Source of the DNA: Anomaloglossus baeobatrachus
Taxonomy: Eukaryota; Chordata; Amphibia; Anura; Aromobatidae
Direction of reading: 5' to 3'
Assembly (NCBI RefSeq): GCF_048569485.1
Contig: NC_134359.1
Coordinates: 152,668,933-152,732,932, forward strand
Length of the DNA: 64,000 nucleotides
Shown here: positions 54,696 to 64,000 of the stretch, one piece after another
Numbering within the stretch: position 1 is the stretch's first letter
Layout: each line of letters starts with the position of its first letter
The notes under the pieces: model-generated
Seen by the model: only the letters and a program-made list of their open reading frames with translations
What the model was told of the DNA's origin: nothing
Databases searched by the model: none
Position numbers and translations under genes: made by a program

Positions 54696-55130
54696 TGCAG
54701 GAAACTTTTTTCTTTTTTCAGGCCGTTGCAATGGAAACCGCATCTTAATTTTCCCATTTTAGGTTAGTAATCTAGAGAGAGGAAAGAAGCCAGCAGACAT
54801 TAGATTTCTAGATTGCATTCTGTGTGTACAGATTAATACTGAGAACTCCAAAACCATAATAAAATAAAATGGTGACCTCGGCATCATAGAGATGATGTAA
54901 GTCAGGCAAAGTGCACGTTTTACGTTTTGTAAATCATTCTAATTACTAGAGTGCAGGAATTATCAACATAAATTTATCTAGTTAAAGAGACATTGTCAAC
55001 ATGGTTTTTTGCTAAGAAGTTATGCACATTACTTTTTAAGATCATGTGATTAGGGTTCCAATAACTCCTTTATATCCTCACAGGTTCCATTGCACAGGCT
55101 TACCTCACTGGTGAAGTACAAGTAAATAGA
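54696..55130. other. No gene recognised
   Basis: AT-rich sequence; no repeat identified with confidence. Confidence 0.4.
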
Positions 55131-55520
55131 GATGAGTGAACGCGAGGCTTGGTGTTCCTACCGAACACAGACTTATCCAAAAAACAGAGTTGGAATGCCT
55201 TACATATGAAAACCACTCGCACGAGCATCGCTGTGCTCAAATAAGCTCAGTACTCAGCCTATTGCAAGCCACTTCCAGTGTTTGAATGGCTCACACTGGG
55301 AGTAGCAATAACGTGATCAGAAAAAAAACAAACATCCCCTGAAGTGTTCTATTTATGGCTGGTTGCATATGGGTGGAGTTCGGGCTGCATGTGGGCGAAC
55401 TGCTCAATAAGTACCTTCCATTGGAGTTCAGGTCAAGTCCAGGTCCCAAACCGAACTTTATCAGAAGTCCAGTTGTGCCTGCCGAACTGAACTTCCACGG
55501 GTTCGGTTATCTTTAAAAGT
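55131..55520. repeat. Palindromic dispersed repeat
   Basis: GAGATGAGTGAACGCGAGGC at the left and repeated CCGAAC/GTTCGG motifs (55158, 55380, 55452, 55485, 55500) suggest a degenerate foldback repeat. Confidence 0.5.
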
Positions 55521-56261
55521 GAAGCCTGCAAGACTGAGCTTTGAAGTCATGTAATGCGCCAGCTTCAATTGTATGTCACCGGTGTAGCTGCCCTGCGCAG
55601 GCCTCTGTTTCCACTGCGCAGGCGTGAGACTTCCAGCGCTGTGTGCATGACTTATTTCAAACTTATTTATTGATAAAACTGTTGTCAACATACAAACATA
55701 TCATTTGTGCAATTACAATACATAAACATCATTTTTTCAATGCCGGGATAACATCCAGAAATTATTACATTACTAAATTTCTTGGAATTCTTCAAATTAT
55801 CTTTGCGCTATTACCATATAACCATTGATAAATTATAGGTCAGAATTCCCACTTCTTTTGACTTCCCGTATCCTAATATACTCATTCTCATTGTATGTCT
55901 ATTGTCTTTTGAATTATTGATAAATCTTTTCATATAAAAAATGAAACTAGAAAAATGCAGATTAATGCTCATAAAAGAAAGAAAGAAGAGGAAAGATACA
56001 AGCATAAAGAAGAGACTATTAGAGAGAAGGGGGGAGAGCAAGAAAAGAAAAAAAAAAAGGGGGGGAGGAATGAGACTGCCCACTGTTTCTCAGTTCAAAA
56101 AGCTCGCCAAACTCTCCACAAACTCTGGGGACTCCATGAACATAATCCATGGTCCCCAACATGTAGTAGATTTTTTTGTGTTTCCATTTAGTTCTGCTGT
56201 CAGCTCCTCCATTCTCTGGAGGTTTGTCATCTCCTCCAACCAATCCAGCACCGTAGGGCAT

Positions 56262-58547
56262 CTAGTCTGTTTCCAAAATCGCCAGGCAAAATCGCAACAT
56301 GTCCCTTTTATGTGTTGTAATAGCTCCTGGGAGCATAGAAAGAAGGACAGCCTGGGGGGACTTTTCTATTTCACCGCCGCTCATCTTTATGTACAGGTAG
56401 AACACTGAGTCCCAAAAGGGTTGCAGCTTAGTACAGCTCCACCATATGTGTAGCATTGTACCTGTGTCTGTGCCACACCTCCAGCACACATCAGACACAG
56501 AGGGAAATATAGCATGTAATTTAGTCGGGTAATGGTACCACCTTGTGAGAATTTTATAACTTTTCTCTTGAGCGGCACACGCCAAGGAAAGCTTGTGGGT
56601 CCCAGTTCCTTTCCCCACCTACAGACAAAGTGAGGTTTATCCACCCTATTTCTCTGGTCCAGCATTTTATAAATGAGCGAGATGCCATGTCCAGGTGATG
56701 ACCCCTGTAAAAATACTTTCTCAAAAGGAGTGGGGGGGGCTCCTCATTTTTCTCTCCCTGTCCTGGTACGAGAGGAAAGATTTCAACTGCATATATTCCA
56801 TCCAGGAAATAGCTCTCCCTGTGGCCTGCATGGAAGTATAAGTTGATAGGGTGTGTCCCTGGAGTACGTGACCAAAACGAGTATCATCCGCCCGGGTAAA
56901 TCCCCCAAATCTATGGGAGTGGAGTCCTGGGGGGAACTTATAACCGAATACGGCGGTAAGTGGGCCCTGCTCCTGAGAGAGAGATCCCTTTTTTATCTCT
57001 CCATCCCACATCCCCCATCGCTGTCCGCGTGAACTCCATTCCCTTCGCTATCTGGATCCTACTTTCTTTCTCTAACCATGGGAGTAAATGTAAGGGAGTT
57101 CCCAGCATATCCTGTTCGATCACCACCCATTGTTTCGAATTCCTATGAAAATGCCAGTCCAGTAATCTCATTAGGATAGCTGCCTTGTAACATAACTGAA
57201 AATTTGGGAGCCCCGCCCCCCGTCACTTTTGTGTCTGGTCAGAGTTTTAATTCCTGTTCGGGGTCTCCTGTTCCCCCAGACAAACCCAGACAAGGCTGTC
57301 CGGATCTTGGAGAAGTAACTTAGCGGTAGCTGTATGGGTATTGTCTGAAACAGGAACAGGAACCTCGGTAACACATCCATTTTTATCGCGTTTATACGCC
57401 CAAACCACGTCAATCTCTTTTTGTCATATTTCTTTAAGTCCTTGATTGTCCTTTCTAACAAGAGGAAAAAAATTGTGATGTACAATTTTTGCTGGATCCC
57501 TAGGTACCATAACTCCCAGATATTTTAAAACTGACGGTTGCCACTTAAAAGGGAAATTTTGTGATACTCTTGCAAGGTCTTCTGCCGATAAAGTCACGTT
57601 CATGGCCTCTGATTTGGAGAAATTTACTTTGAAGTTACTTAAGTTGCCAAACTATCCCGTGGATGCTTGTGTTGTTTCTCAGGGCGTCCGCAAGGTGCTC
57701 CATGACTATGACCTATAACAGGGGCGACAGTGGACATCCCTGTCTCGTTCCATTGTGGACCAGAAAGGATGATGATAGAAACCCATTTGTCCTGATTTTT
57801 GCTGAGGGTCTCGTATACAGGGATGCAATTCTACCCAAAAATTTCTAACCCAAACCCACCTGTCTCAAGGCTGCCACCATAAAGCTCCAACTGACCCGGT
57901 CGAAGGCCTTCTCCGCGTCCACTGAAAGTAAACACATGGGGAGAGACTGAGCCTTCGACCGAGCCATCAGGAGGAACAATTTGTTGGTGTTGTCCCGTGC
58001 CTCCCGGCCTTTTACGAATCCCACCTGGTCCGTATGTATTATCCCAGGCAGGGACAGGGCAAGTCTGTTGGCAAGTGCTTTAGAGAAAAATTTCAAATCT
58101 AAATTAATCAGTGAGATGGGTCTGTAATTTGTAACCAGCAAGTGGTCCTTTCCCGGTTTGGGGATAACACATATGTGTGCTTCAAGAGACTGTGCTACCC
58201 ACTGGGAGTTTTCAGATATGGAGTTAAATACTTTGGTCATGAACGGGGATAACTGAGTCTGAAAAATTTTATAGAACTTAGGGGTAAACCCGTCTGGACC
58301 TGGGCTTTTGCTTGAGGGAGAATCCCTGATAATAAATGCCACTTCTGTCTCTGTAAAGTCTGCTTCTAGGTTTTCAACCTCAGTATTGGGTATAGTTGGC
58401 AGGGCTGTTTTAAGTATGTAATCATTTATTTTAGTCTCCAAAGCTTCTTGTGGCATATCCCCAAATTTGCCCCTTATGTAAAGGTCACTATAATATTTTT
58501 GAAACTGCTCCGCTATGTGGATTGGGTTCTGAGTCAAAAGGCCGTCC

Positions 58548-58585
<38 letters not shown>

Positions 58586-60100
58586 ATCGTAGGGATGTGA
58601 CTGGGGTGCCCCCTCGGATGTAATAACCTAGCTAGTGGTCTGCCACATTTATCCGCATATTCATACATAAATCTTTTTAGTCTATTCCTGTGGCGCTCGT
58701 ATTGTCGGTCCAGAATGGATTTAAGTTCCTCTCTCTTTTTAACTAGCTCTGTCAGTGTCACCGGGGATAATGTCTGCTTATGGATCTTCTCTAGGTCTGA
58801 AATATTCTGAAGTAGAGACAGAATGGTTTGGGCTCTCTCCCTCTTAATCCTAGCCCCATGTTTGATCAGAATCCCTCTCAACACACACTTGAGTGTCTGT
58901 CTCCCATTGAACAGGTAGGGTAGTAGTGTCTCCAGAGTGTATCTCCAAGAATTCATCTATTGTGTTCTGCAGGTCTTTCAAGCATCCCTGGTCCCTCAGC
59001 AGACTATCATTCAACCGCCAAGACCACTGCCTCCCAGGCCCGTCCGGGATAGTGAGGCCCAAAAATATGGGGACATGATCTGACCAAGAGATACTGCCTA
59101 TAGAGGCCTGTATCTTCCATGTTCAGGGCCTTCTGACTTAAAAGGAATAGGTCTATGCGGCTGTATGAAGAGTGAGCCGGGGAAAAATATGTGTAGTCAC
59201 AGTCTACTGGGTGTAGTGTTCTCCATGCGTCCACTACTATGAGTTTTTGTATACAAGGTTTAACCTTCGTTAGTTTCCTTATTGAGAGAAAGTTATGTCC
59301 CGATGTTGTCTACCTTAGGGTCCAAAGTGAAGTTTAAATCACCGCCCACGATCACGGTCCCTTCTGCGAATTCATCCAGTGATGACAGGAGAGAGGAGCA
59401 GGTCGTCGCCGGGTCTCTATTCGGTAGATACCAATTGACAATGGTAAAAATGGATGAGTTAACATTAATTTTCAGGAATATAAATCTTCCCTCCATGTCC
59501 ACCCATGTATCTAGAACTGTGTGTACCAGGGACTAATGGAAGACCATGGACACTCCCTTGGATTTTGACTCTGGGTTGGAACTGTGGACCCAGTTAGTGT
59601 AATATCTGTCTCTAAAGATGGGGAGGTGACCCGTTTTAAAATGTTTCTTGGATCAATAGTATATGGACTCTTTTGTTTTTTTTTTTGTGCATGTCAAAAT
59701 ATCTGGGAGCGTTTTTGCGGGACATTAAGTCCCCTCACATTTAGTGAACCCCAATTAATCTGCGTCATTCCAATGCGGAGGAACGGTGGGGACTCTAGGG
59801 ATAGATTCGGGGATTAGGGAGAGAGAGAGAGATGTGCAGGCAAGTAGGATAGGAAGAGCAGGGAAAGGAGAGGAACTAAAAGAGAAGAGATAAGAAGGTC
59901 GAGAATACAAAAGAAACTACCAACAAAGCCGTAGAAACCACAGGCAAGTAGGTCAGAGTGCCTCCCACCTGCAAGGTCACAACAAGACCCTAACGTCTGG
60001 TCTAAAAAGACTAAAAGTAACTGTATAGGTATAAGAGAATACCAAACTGTCTAACCTAGGGATAGTGAGACTACGCCACTCCTTCATGGCTTGTTATCCC
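56262..60100 (-). pseudogene. L1-B ORF2 (endonuclease, reverse transcriptase, C-terminal domain), broken
   Basis: Minus-strand pieces in order: endonuclease blocks (TIVNWYLPNRDP, VGGDLNFTLDPKVDN, SSYSRIDLFLLSQKAL) at 59007-59502; a linker with a coiled coil (58600-58956); reverse transcriptase (SSKSPGPDGFTPKFYKIFQ, NYRPISLINLDLKFFSKAL, TDQVGFVKGREARDN, VDAEKAFDRVSWSF) at 57845-58537; thumb region KRLTWFGRINAIKMDVLPRF at about 57400; and the zinc-knuckle-like CWRCGTDTGTMLHIWWSC near 56480. At least six breaks are present, including the T34 tract. Confidence 0.88.
58550..58584. repeat. T34 homopolymer within L1-B ORF2
   Basis: A long T run between coding blocks of L1-B. It may be an expanded A-rich coding site or the tail of a lost small insertion. 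Confidence 0.9.
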
Positions 60101-60408
60101 AATCAGGGAGGGAACTTTCTACAAAGGAGCCCCCTGCCGCGGACTAACAATAAGCAATTATTCAACTTAGTTTGTCAGCCAGAGCCCTATATAATGTGGG
60201 GAAACAAGGTCTAGAGAAAATATTGTGTTTATACACCGTCAAGGGGTGCCCCCCCGCCCCACCCTTCCAGGAAGGTGGGAGGGAACCCCCCTCCCTCATA
60301 ATCAGACACAATCCCCCTGGCAAAAAAATTATGGCAAAACTGGGAGGTACATTATATTGAGAAACAACCAAATGAATTTTTGTTTATAAACCAATAACTC
60401 CTTAAACA

Positions 60409-61798
60409 TCAGACTGGTCTTACTCTTCTTTCTCTTCGAGGGCCACGCATCCGATCACCATCTGGGGCAGCACCCCCTCCCCCCATTGGAAACATCGGCC
60501 ATTCCTCTATAGGCACCAACGGAATATCCAGGGCTGCAGCAAACGATGGTATATCAGTCGGGTTCCTAAGAACATGCATTCTTCCCGTGTGTCGGACCTG
60601 CAGGCATGCGGAAGGGAAATCCCCAGCTGTATTGAAACTCATACGAACGGAGCATGTCCAGGAGAGGTTTCAGTGCTCTCCTCCTTTGTAAAGTGAAACG
60701 GGATAAGTCCTGCAGAATCTGGACTTGGCTCCCCTCGTATGCTGGTGAAACTCCACTGCGCAGCTTAAACAGGATGGCATCTTTAAGGACATAACGGTGG
60801 ACCCTGCAAATCACATCTCGAGGTCTGTCATTCTGTGTAGGTCTAGGGCCAAGCGCTCTATGCACTCTGTCTAGCTCAAGGGGTTGGCTTGATGGTTCAC
60901 CCAGGATCTCATTAAACATCACTTGGAGGGCTCTCTGGAGATCCTTAGGTTCAACAGACTCTGGTAAACCCCGGACCCTTAAATTGTTTCTCCGGCCCCT
61001 GTTTTCAGCATCGTCCATTGCTTCCACCATAAACTGTATTTGGCGGGAGTTTTGATCCAAAATGGCCCCTTGTGCCTGAGTGGTGTCTTCTATATTTTGT
61101 ATTTTAGCCGCCTGTATTTGGTTCTGAGTGTCCACTCTTTCCACATCCCCCCTCAGGGCCGACAGCTCTATGCGGTATGCCTGTTCCAGCCTTGCTATAT
61201 ATGTCTCCATATCTTCTCTGGTGGGCATAGAAGAGATGTGTGCCCAGATTTCATTAAGTTCTGTCAGCACTCCTGGTTCATGTGATCTTATTGTACTTGT
61301 GGCAGGCTCTAACTCTGCTTGCATTTCCATATCATACACACTTTGACTCGGGCTGTGTCTCACTGAAGATGGGAGATTTCCACTAGCAGGGCCCTGTTCC
61401 CCATTTGCAGCATTAATAGCCTCTGCTTGAGATTTATTATTGTCCTCCTTCTGTGACAGGGGTAAGGACACCTCTCCCCCCTCCTGTGGCCTCCCCACTG
61501 CAGGTCTGCAATCAGCAATGGTGGGGGTTGTACCCATGCTCCCTGCTCCAGGGCTCCCCTGTACCTGAGACCCTGCAGGCTGGACGTCTGGGGTTATCGG
61601 CTGCCTCTCCTCCGCTGCCCGGGTGATTTCCTCCTTCTGTCTCTGCTGCTGCTGGGGCTTCCCCTGACTCTCCATCTTGGAAGATGTCTGCGGTGCTGTC
61701 CTCTGCTTCAGCCCGGTAATGAAGCCTCTGATTCCCTTCTCTGTCCGTGACGCTCTGCTGCTGGGCCCCTGGGAGCTTTCCCTTCTCCTCCGCTGCAT
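60409..61798 (-). pseudogene. L1-B ORF1 (RNA-binding protein), one late frameshift
   Basis: A 410-codon frame from 61798 begins MQRRRRESSQGPSSRASRTE. A low-complexity N-terminal part (Gln/Pro/Ser-rich, to about residue 170) precedes a coiled coil (about 180-270) and an RRM-like domain starting NRGRRNNLRVRGLPESVEP, then a C-terminal domain with LDRVHRALGPRP and FTLQRRRALKPLLDML. Near 60600 the frame changes after YSWGFPFRMPA. The expected end (RHTGRMHVLRNPTDIPSFAA) is in the frame 60409-60642. ORF1p binds element RNA and is needed for retrotransposition. Confidence 0.88.
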
Positions 61799-62170
61799 AT
61801 CCTTTTCTTCCAGGCTCTTGGGCTGGTTTAATCGTCAGTAGTGTAGTCCGGTGGCAGGAGCTGAGACAAAAACGTCCTCACTCCTTCATAGCCAGGACAC
61901 GCCCCCCCCCCCCCGTGTGCATGACTTAGACGCTATCCACTTCCATATAGCTAGAAGAAGCGGCGTTTAAAGTAGCCAGGGAGGGCAATCTGGATTCACC
62001 TATCTGACCGGACCGGAAAATTTACATGCAGCATGAGACTATGTGTGTAAAACAATTTTTGAAAGGCATGCAGGGGAACCTATGAGGATGTAAAGCAGTT
62101 GTAGGAACCCCATTCACATGATCATAAAGGTGATTGGAATGGGTTATAAGCAGAGTTGAGCGAGTACCTA

Positions 62171-62416
62171 CCGTGTTTCCCCGAAAATAAGACCTCCCCC
62201 GAAAATAAGACCTCCCAGGAGTTTTCAGGGAAGCTGTAATATAAGACATCCCCTGAAAATAAGACCTAGCCGCGGTCAATAATGAAGTGTAATGCAGCAG
62301 TGAAAGAGTTAAAGACACTGCAGGACACTTCATTATAGACAGCGGGCATCCCCAGAAGAGAGAAGACAGAAGAAAGAAGACCGGGAGCAGGTGAGCGCAT
62401 CAAGGTTCTGCAGCGG

Positions 62417-62481
<65 letters not shown>

Positions 62482-62833
62482 AGATCGCATCCACACACTC
62501 CCAACATCCAGCGATATCGCATGCTTCTCGGCGGCAATACTGTGCGTGCAGTGATCTTCCAGGAGCTGCCGAGGATCACATGGCCGGAATCATGTGGTAT
62601 CTCCGGATGTTGAGTGTGTGAGCGCTTATGTGCGATATCGTGAGTGTGTGTATGCGATCGGATGTGTGCGTGTGTGCTGTCTGGTGTGTGTGTGTGTATG
62701 TATGCATGCGATCGGATCTGCACAGGGAGAAGTGGTGTGTGTGTGTTTGCTGTCTGATATGTGACTGTTCTGATGTGTGAGTGTCGAGCCAGACGCAGGG
62801 GAGCACAGCTGCAGGGAGATCACAGGGAGAAGT

Positions 62834-62868
<35 letters not shown>

Positions 62869-63150
62869 TCTGATGTCGGCCAGACGCAGGGGAGGCATGC
62901 AGCGTACCTGCTGGGAGATCACAGGAGGATCTGGGAGCCATACAGACGCCCTGGGCTGGTAAGTATGACGATCCTGGGATGGGGGGGGGGGTCTGCTTTT
63001 CGTGGGGGGTAAACTTACCCCCAACCATGTCCTCTCGAGAATAAGACTCCCCCCCCCCCCCCCCCCCCCCCGCCCCCGAAAATAAGACCTAGCGCTTTTT
63101 TCAGGGCAAAAAACAATAGAAGACAGTGTCTTATTTTCGGGGAAACAGGG
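62171..63150. mobile_element. MITE with TTTCCCCGAAAATAAGAC ends and TA target site
   Basis: Left CCGTGTTTCCCCGAAAATAA and right TTATTTTCGGGGAAACAGGG are inverted, with TA on both sides (62169-62170, 63151-63152). Additional CCCCGAAAATAAGACCT motifs repeat just inside both ends. The interior is CA/GT-rich. The terminal motif resembles widely distributed vertebrate MITEs of the Chompy type (from memory). The TA duplication suggests Tc1/mariner mobilisation. Confidence 0.7.
62418..62478. repeat. (CA)n microsatellite
   Basis: About 30 uninterrupted CA units inside the 62171-63150 MITE. (GT)n runs lie at 62834-62865 and, interrupted, at 62640-62700. Confidence 0.95.
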
Positions 63151-63152
63151 TA

Positions 63153-63340
63153 ACTATTTGTACTCGCTATACTCCTAACGAATACTGTCTAATACTCACG
63201 TATTCATTCCGAATAGCTTGTGCAATGCAAGTCAATGGGCAAAAACTTGCAAAGTAACGAGTGAACCGAATGCCGTACTATTTGTCCGAGTAGGCACGTA
63301 AATGTACTCATAAGGTGCTGGCTATTTAACCCCTTTAGAG
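63153..63340. repeat. ACTCG-type palindromic repeat, split by the MITE
   Basis: GAGTTGAGCGAGTA before the MITE (62153-62166) and TTTGTACTCGCTATACTCCT after it, with CGAATAGCTTG and CCGAGTAGGCACG, suggest one palindromic repeat into which the TA-flanked MITE inserted. Confidence 0.5.
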
Positions 63341-63882
63341 TTAACTGATTGCTGGGGTTGCACAGAGCCGATAATATTTGCACTGTTGCGAAAAGCATAA
63401 GGGATAAGAAGTGATGAAAAATTGAATAGAAGATACAGCTGAAAACTAGTAATGTGATGATGTACTTTGTGCAACTAACTGCTTCAAGATATAGCACAGC
63501 AGTTTTAAGTTTTTATCAATTCCACCCCACTGTTATTCAATAAAGCAATTTTTGGTGTTTTTAGAAAATACATTAAAAGGGGTTTTATACAACTTCGTAA
63601 TGGGGCAATGGTGATTCAAAGGTATAAAACTACAATCACCTACTGGATTGGGGCAGTTCCTCTATTCTACTGCTGGCATTACCTACTGTACAGCATGTCA
63701 AGGCTGCAGCAGCCAATCACATGATGCCCCCAGCTTGACGAAAAAGAATGGAGCCAAACAGGGGAGCAAGACATTTTAATTATTATTTTAAGAATGTGTA
63801 GCAATGCATGATATATGTATTGTGTGTTTGTGAGGGTCCTAAAAATATATTTGGAAATCTCATGCTAATTTTTCACTTCTAG
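63341..63882. other. 3' end of INPP1 intron 3, no repeat recognised
   Basis: AT-rich intronic sequence leading to the acceptor TTTTTCACTTCTAG. Confidence 0.5.
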
Positions 63883-64000
63883 GAGAGAAAATAATCGTTA
63901 AAGTCTGCCCTACAGAGGAGGAAACTGCCAGCCTACTTCAGCGGGTACTAGATAACAATAAAGCTGCAGCCAAGACCTTGGCGAGAGCCGTTCACCAAGA
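63883..64000 (+). CDS. INPP1: INPP1 exon 4, 5' part (continues beyond the window)
   Basis: The acceptor is TTTTTCACTTCTAG (63882). The single G from exon 3 plus GA completes Gly89, then GEKIIVKVCPTEEETASLL follows, with QRVLDNNKAAAKTLARAVHQ after it, open to the end of the window. The human enzyme has GEKITLRLCSTEEETAELL at this place, so the match is collinear. The catalytic motif with Asp153/Asp156 and the lithium-sensitive core lie outside the window. Intron 3 (31526-63882) is 32,357 bp and filled with transposons. Confidence 0.95.

Larger units (their letters stand above)
55655..61914 (-). mobile_element. Full-length L1-type LINE, copy B
   Basis: The 14-bp target duplication GTGTGCATGACTTA lies at 55641-55654 and 61915-61928. 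The element is 6,260 bp. The 5' end begins with a run of 13 G, followed by CGTGTCCTGGCTATGAAGG. ORF1 and a decayed ORF2 follow. The 3' end lacks a long poly(A) and finishes AATAAATAAGTTTGAAA. A T34 tract at 58550-58584 interrupts ORF2. Confidence 0.92.

Noticed and set aside
55941-56408. 155-codon + strand ORF
   Set aside because: Antisense to the 3' part of the L1-B element and composed of low-complexity Lys/Glu sequence.
60172-61346. + strand ORFs opposite L1-B ORF1
   Set aside because: Shadows of the real minus-strand ORF1.
1-64000. CRISPR arrays or prokaryotic operons
   Set aside because: The tandem repeats lack unique spacers, and spliced INPP1 exons show the DNA is eukaryotic.

Overview
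The window looks like genomic DNA of an anuran amphibian with a large, transposon-rich genome. No species can be named from the sequence. The evidence is the mix of repeats: T2/Kolobok-type MITEs with TTAA target sites, several Tc1-like transposons, a DIRS-like fossil, L1-, CR1-, L2- and RTE-type LINEs, a tRNA-derived SINE, a Helitron and long (CTAT)n tracts.

One host gene is recognisable. Three coding exons of INPP1 (inositol polyphosphate 1-phosphatase) lie on the + strand at 27497-27700, 31465-31525 and 63883 to beyond 64000. They join in frame (phase 0, then phase 1), with GT/AG splice sites, and encode the first ~127 residues, including the metal ligands Asp54 and Glu79. A CpG-rich stretch at 8390-8780 is the best candidate promoter and non-coding exon 1. 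Intron 2 is 3.8 kb and intron 3 is 32.4 kb.

Layout: 1-8358 is one minisatellite of 30-bp units with higher-order structure, ending at the CpG-rich region. 9.2-12.2 kb holds MITEs, one carrying NRF1-like palindromes. 12.2-18.3 kb holds two head-to-tail copies of a composite repeat, with palindromic units, CCAAT/GC-box arrays and a C-run minisatellite. 19.5-22.5 kb is a four-level nest: MITE, Helitron, SINE, CR1. 22.7-24.3 kb is MITEs. 24.4-27.4 kb is a 3-kb TIR-bounded element full of (CTAT)n that ends 71 bp before INPP1 exon 2. 27.9-31.3 kb is MITEs and a decayed Tc1.

Intron 3 holds an RTE tail, a hAT copy split by a full-length L1 (itself carrying an L2 insertion), an RTE copy split by a solo LTR, a foldback element with ~1-kb arms, an L2 remnant, two Tc1-like elements (one with an unbroken 345-aa transposase), a DIRS fossil, a second full-length L1, and a TA-flanked MITE just before exon 4.

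The most unusual signals are three scattered hammerhead-ribozyme-like motifs, the foldback palindrome, the minisatellite abutting the INPP1 promoter candidate, and the tail shared by the SINE and an L2-like LINE. I saw no convincing evidence of a wholly new cellular system.
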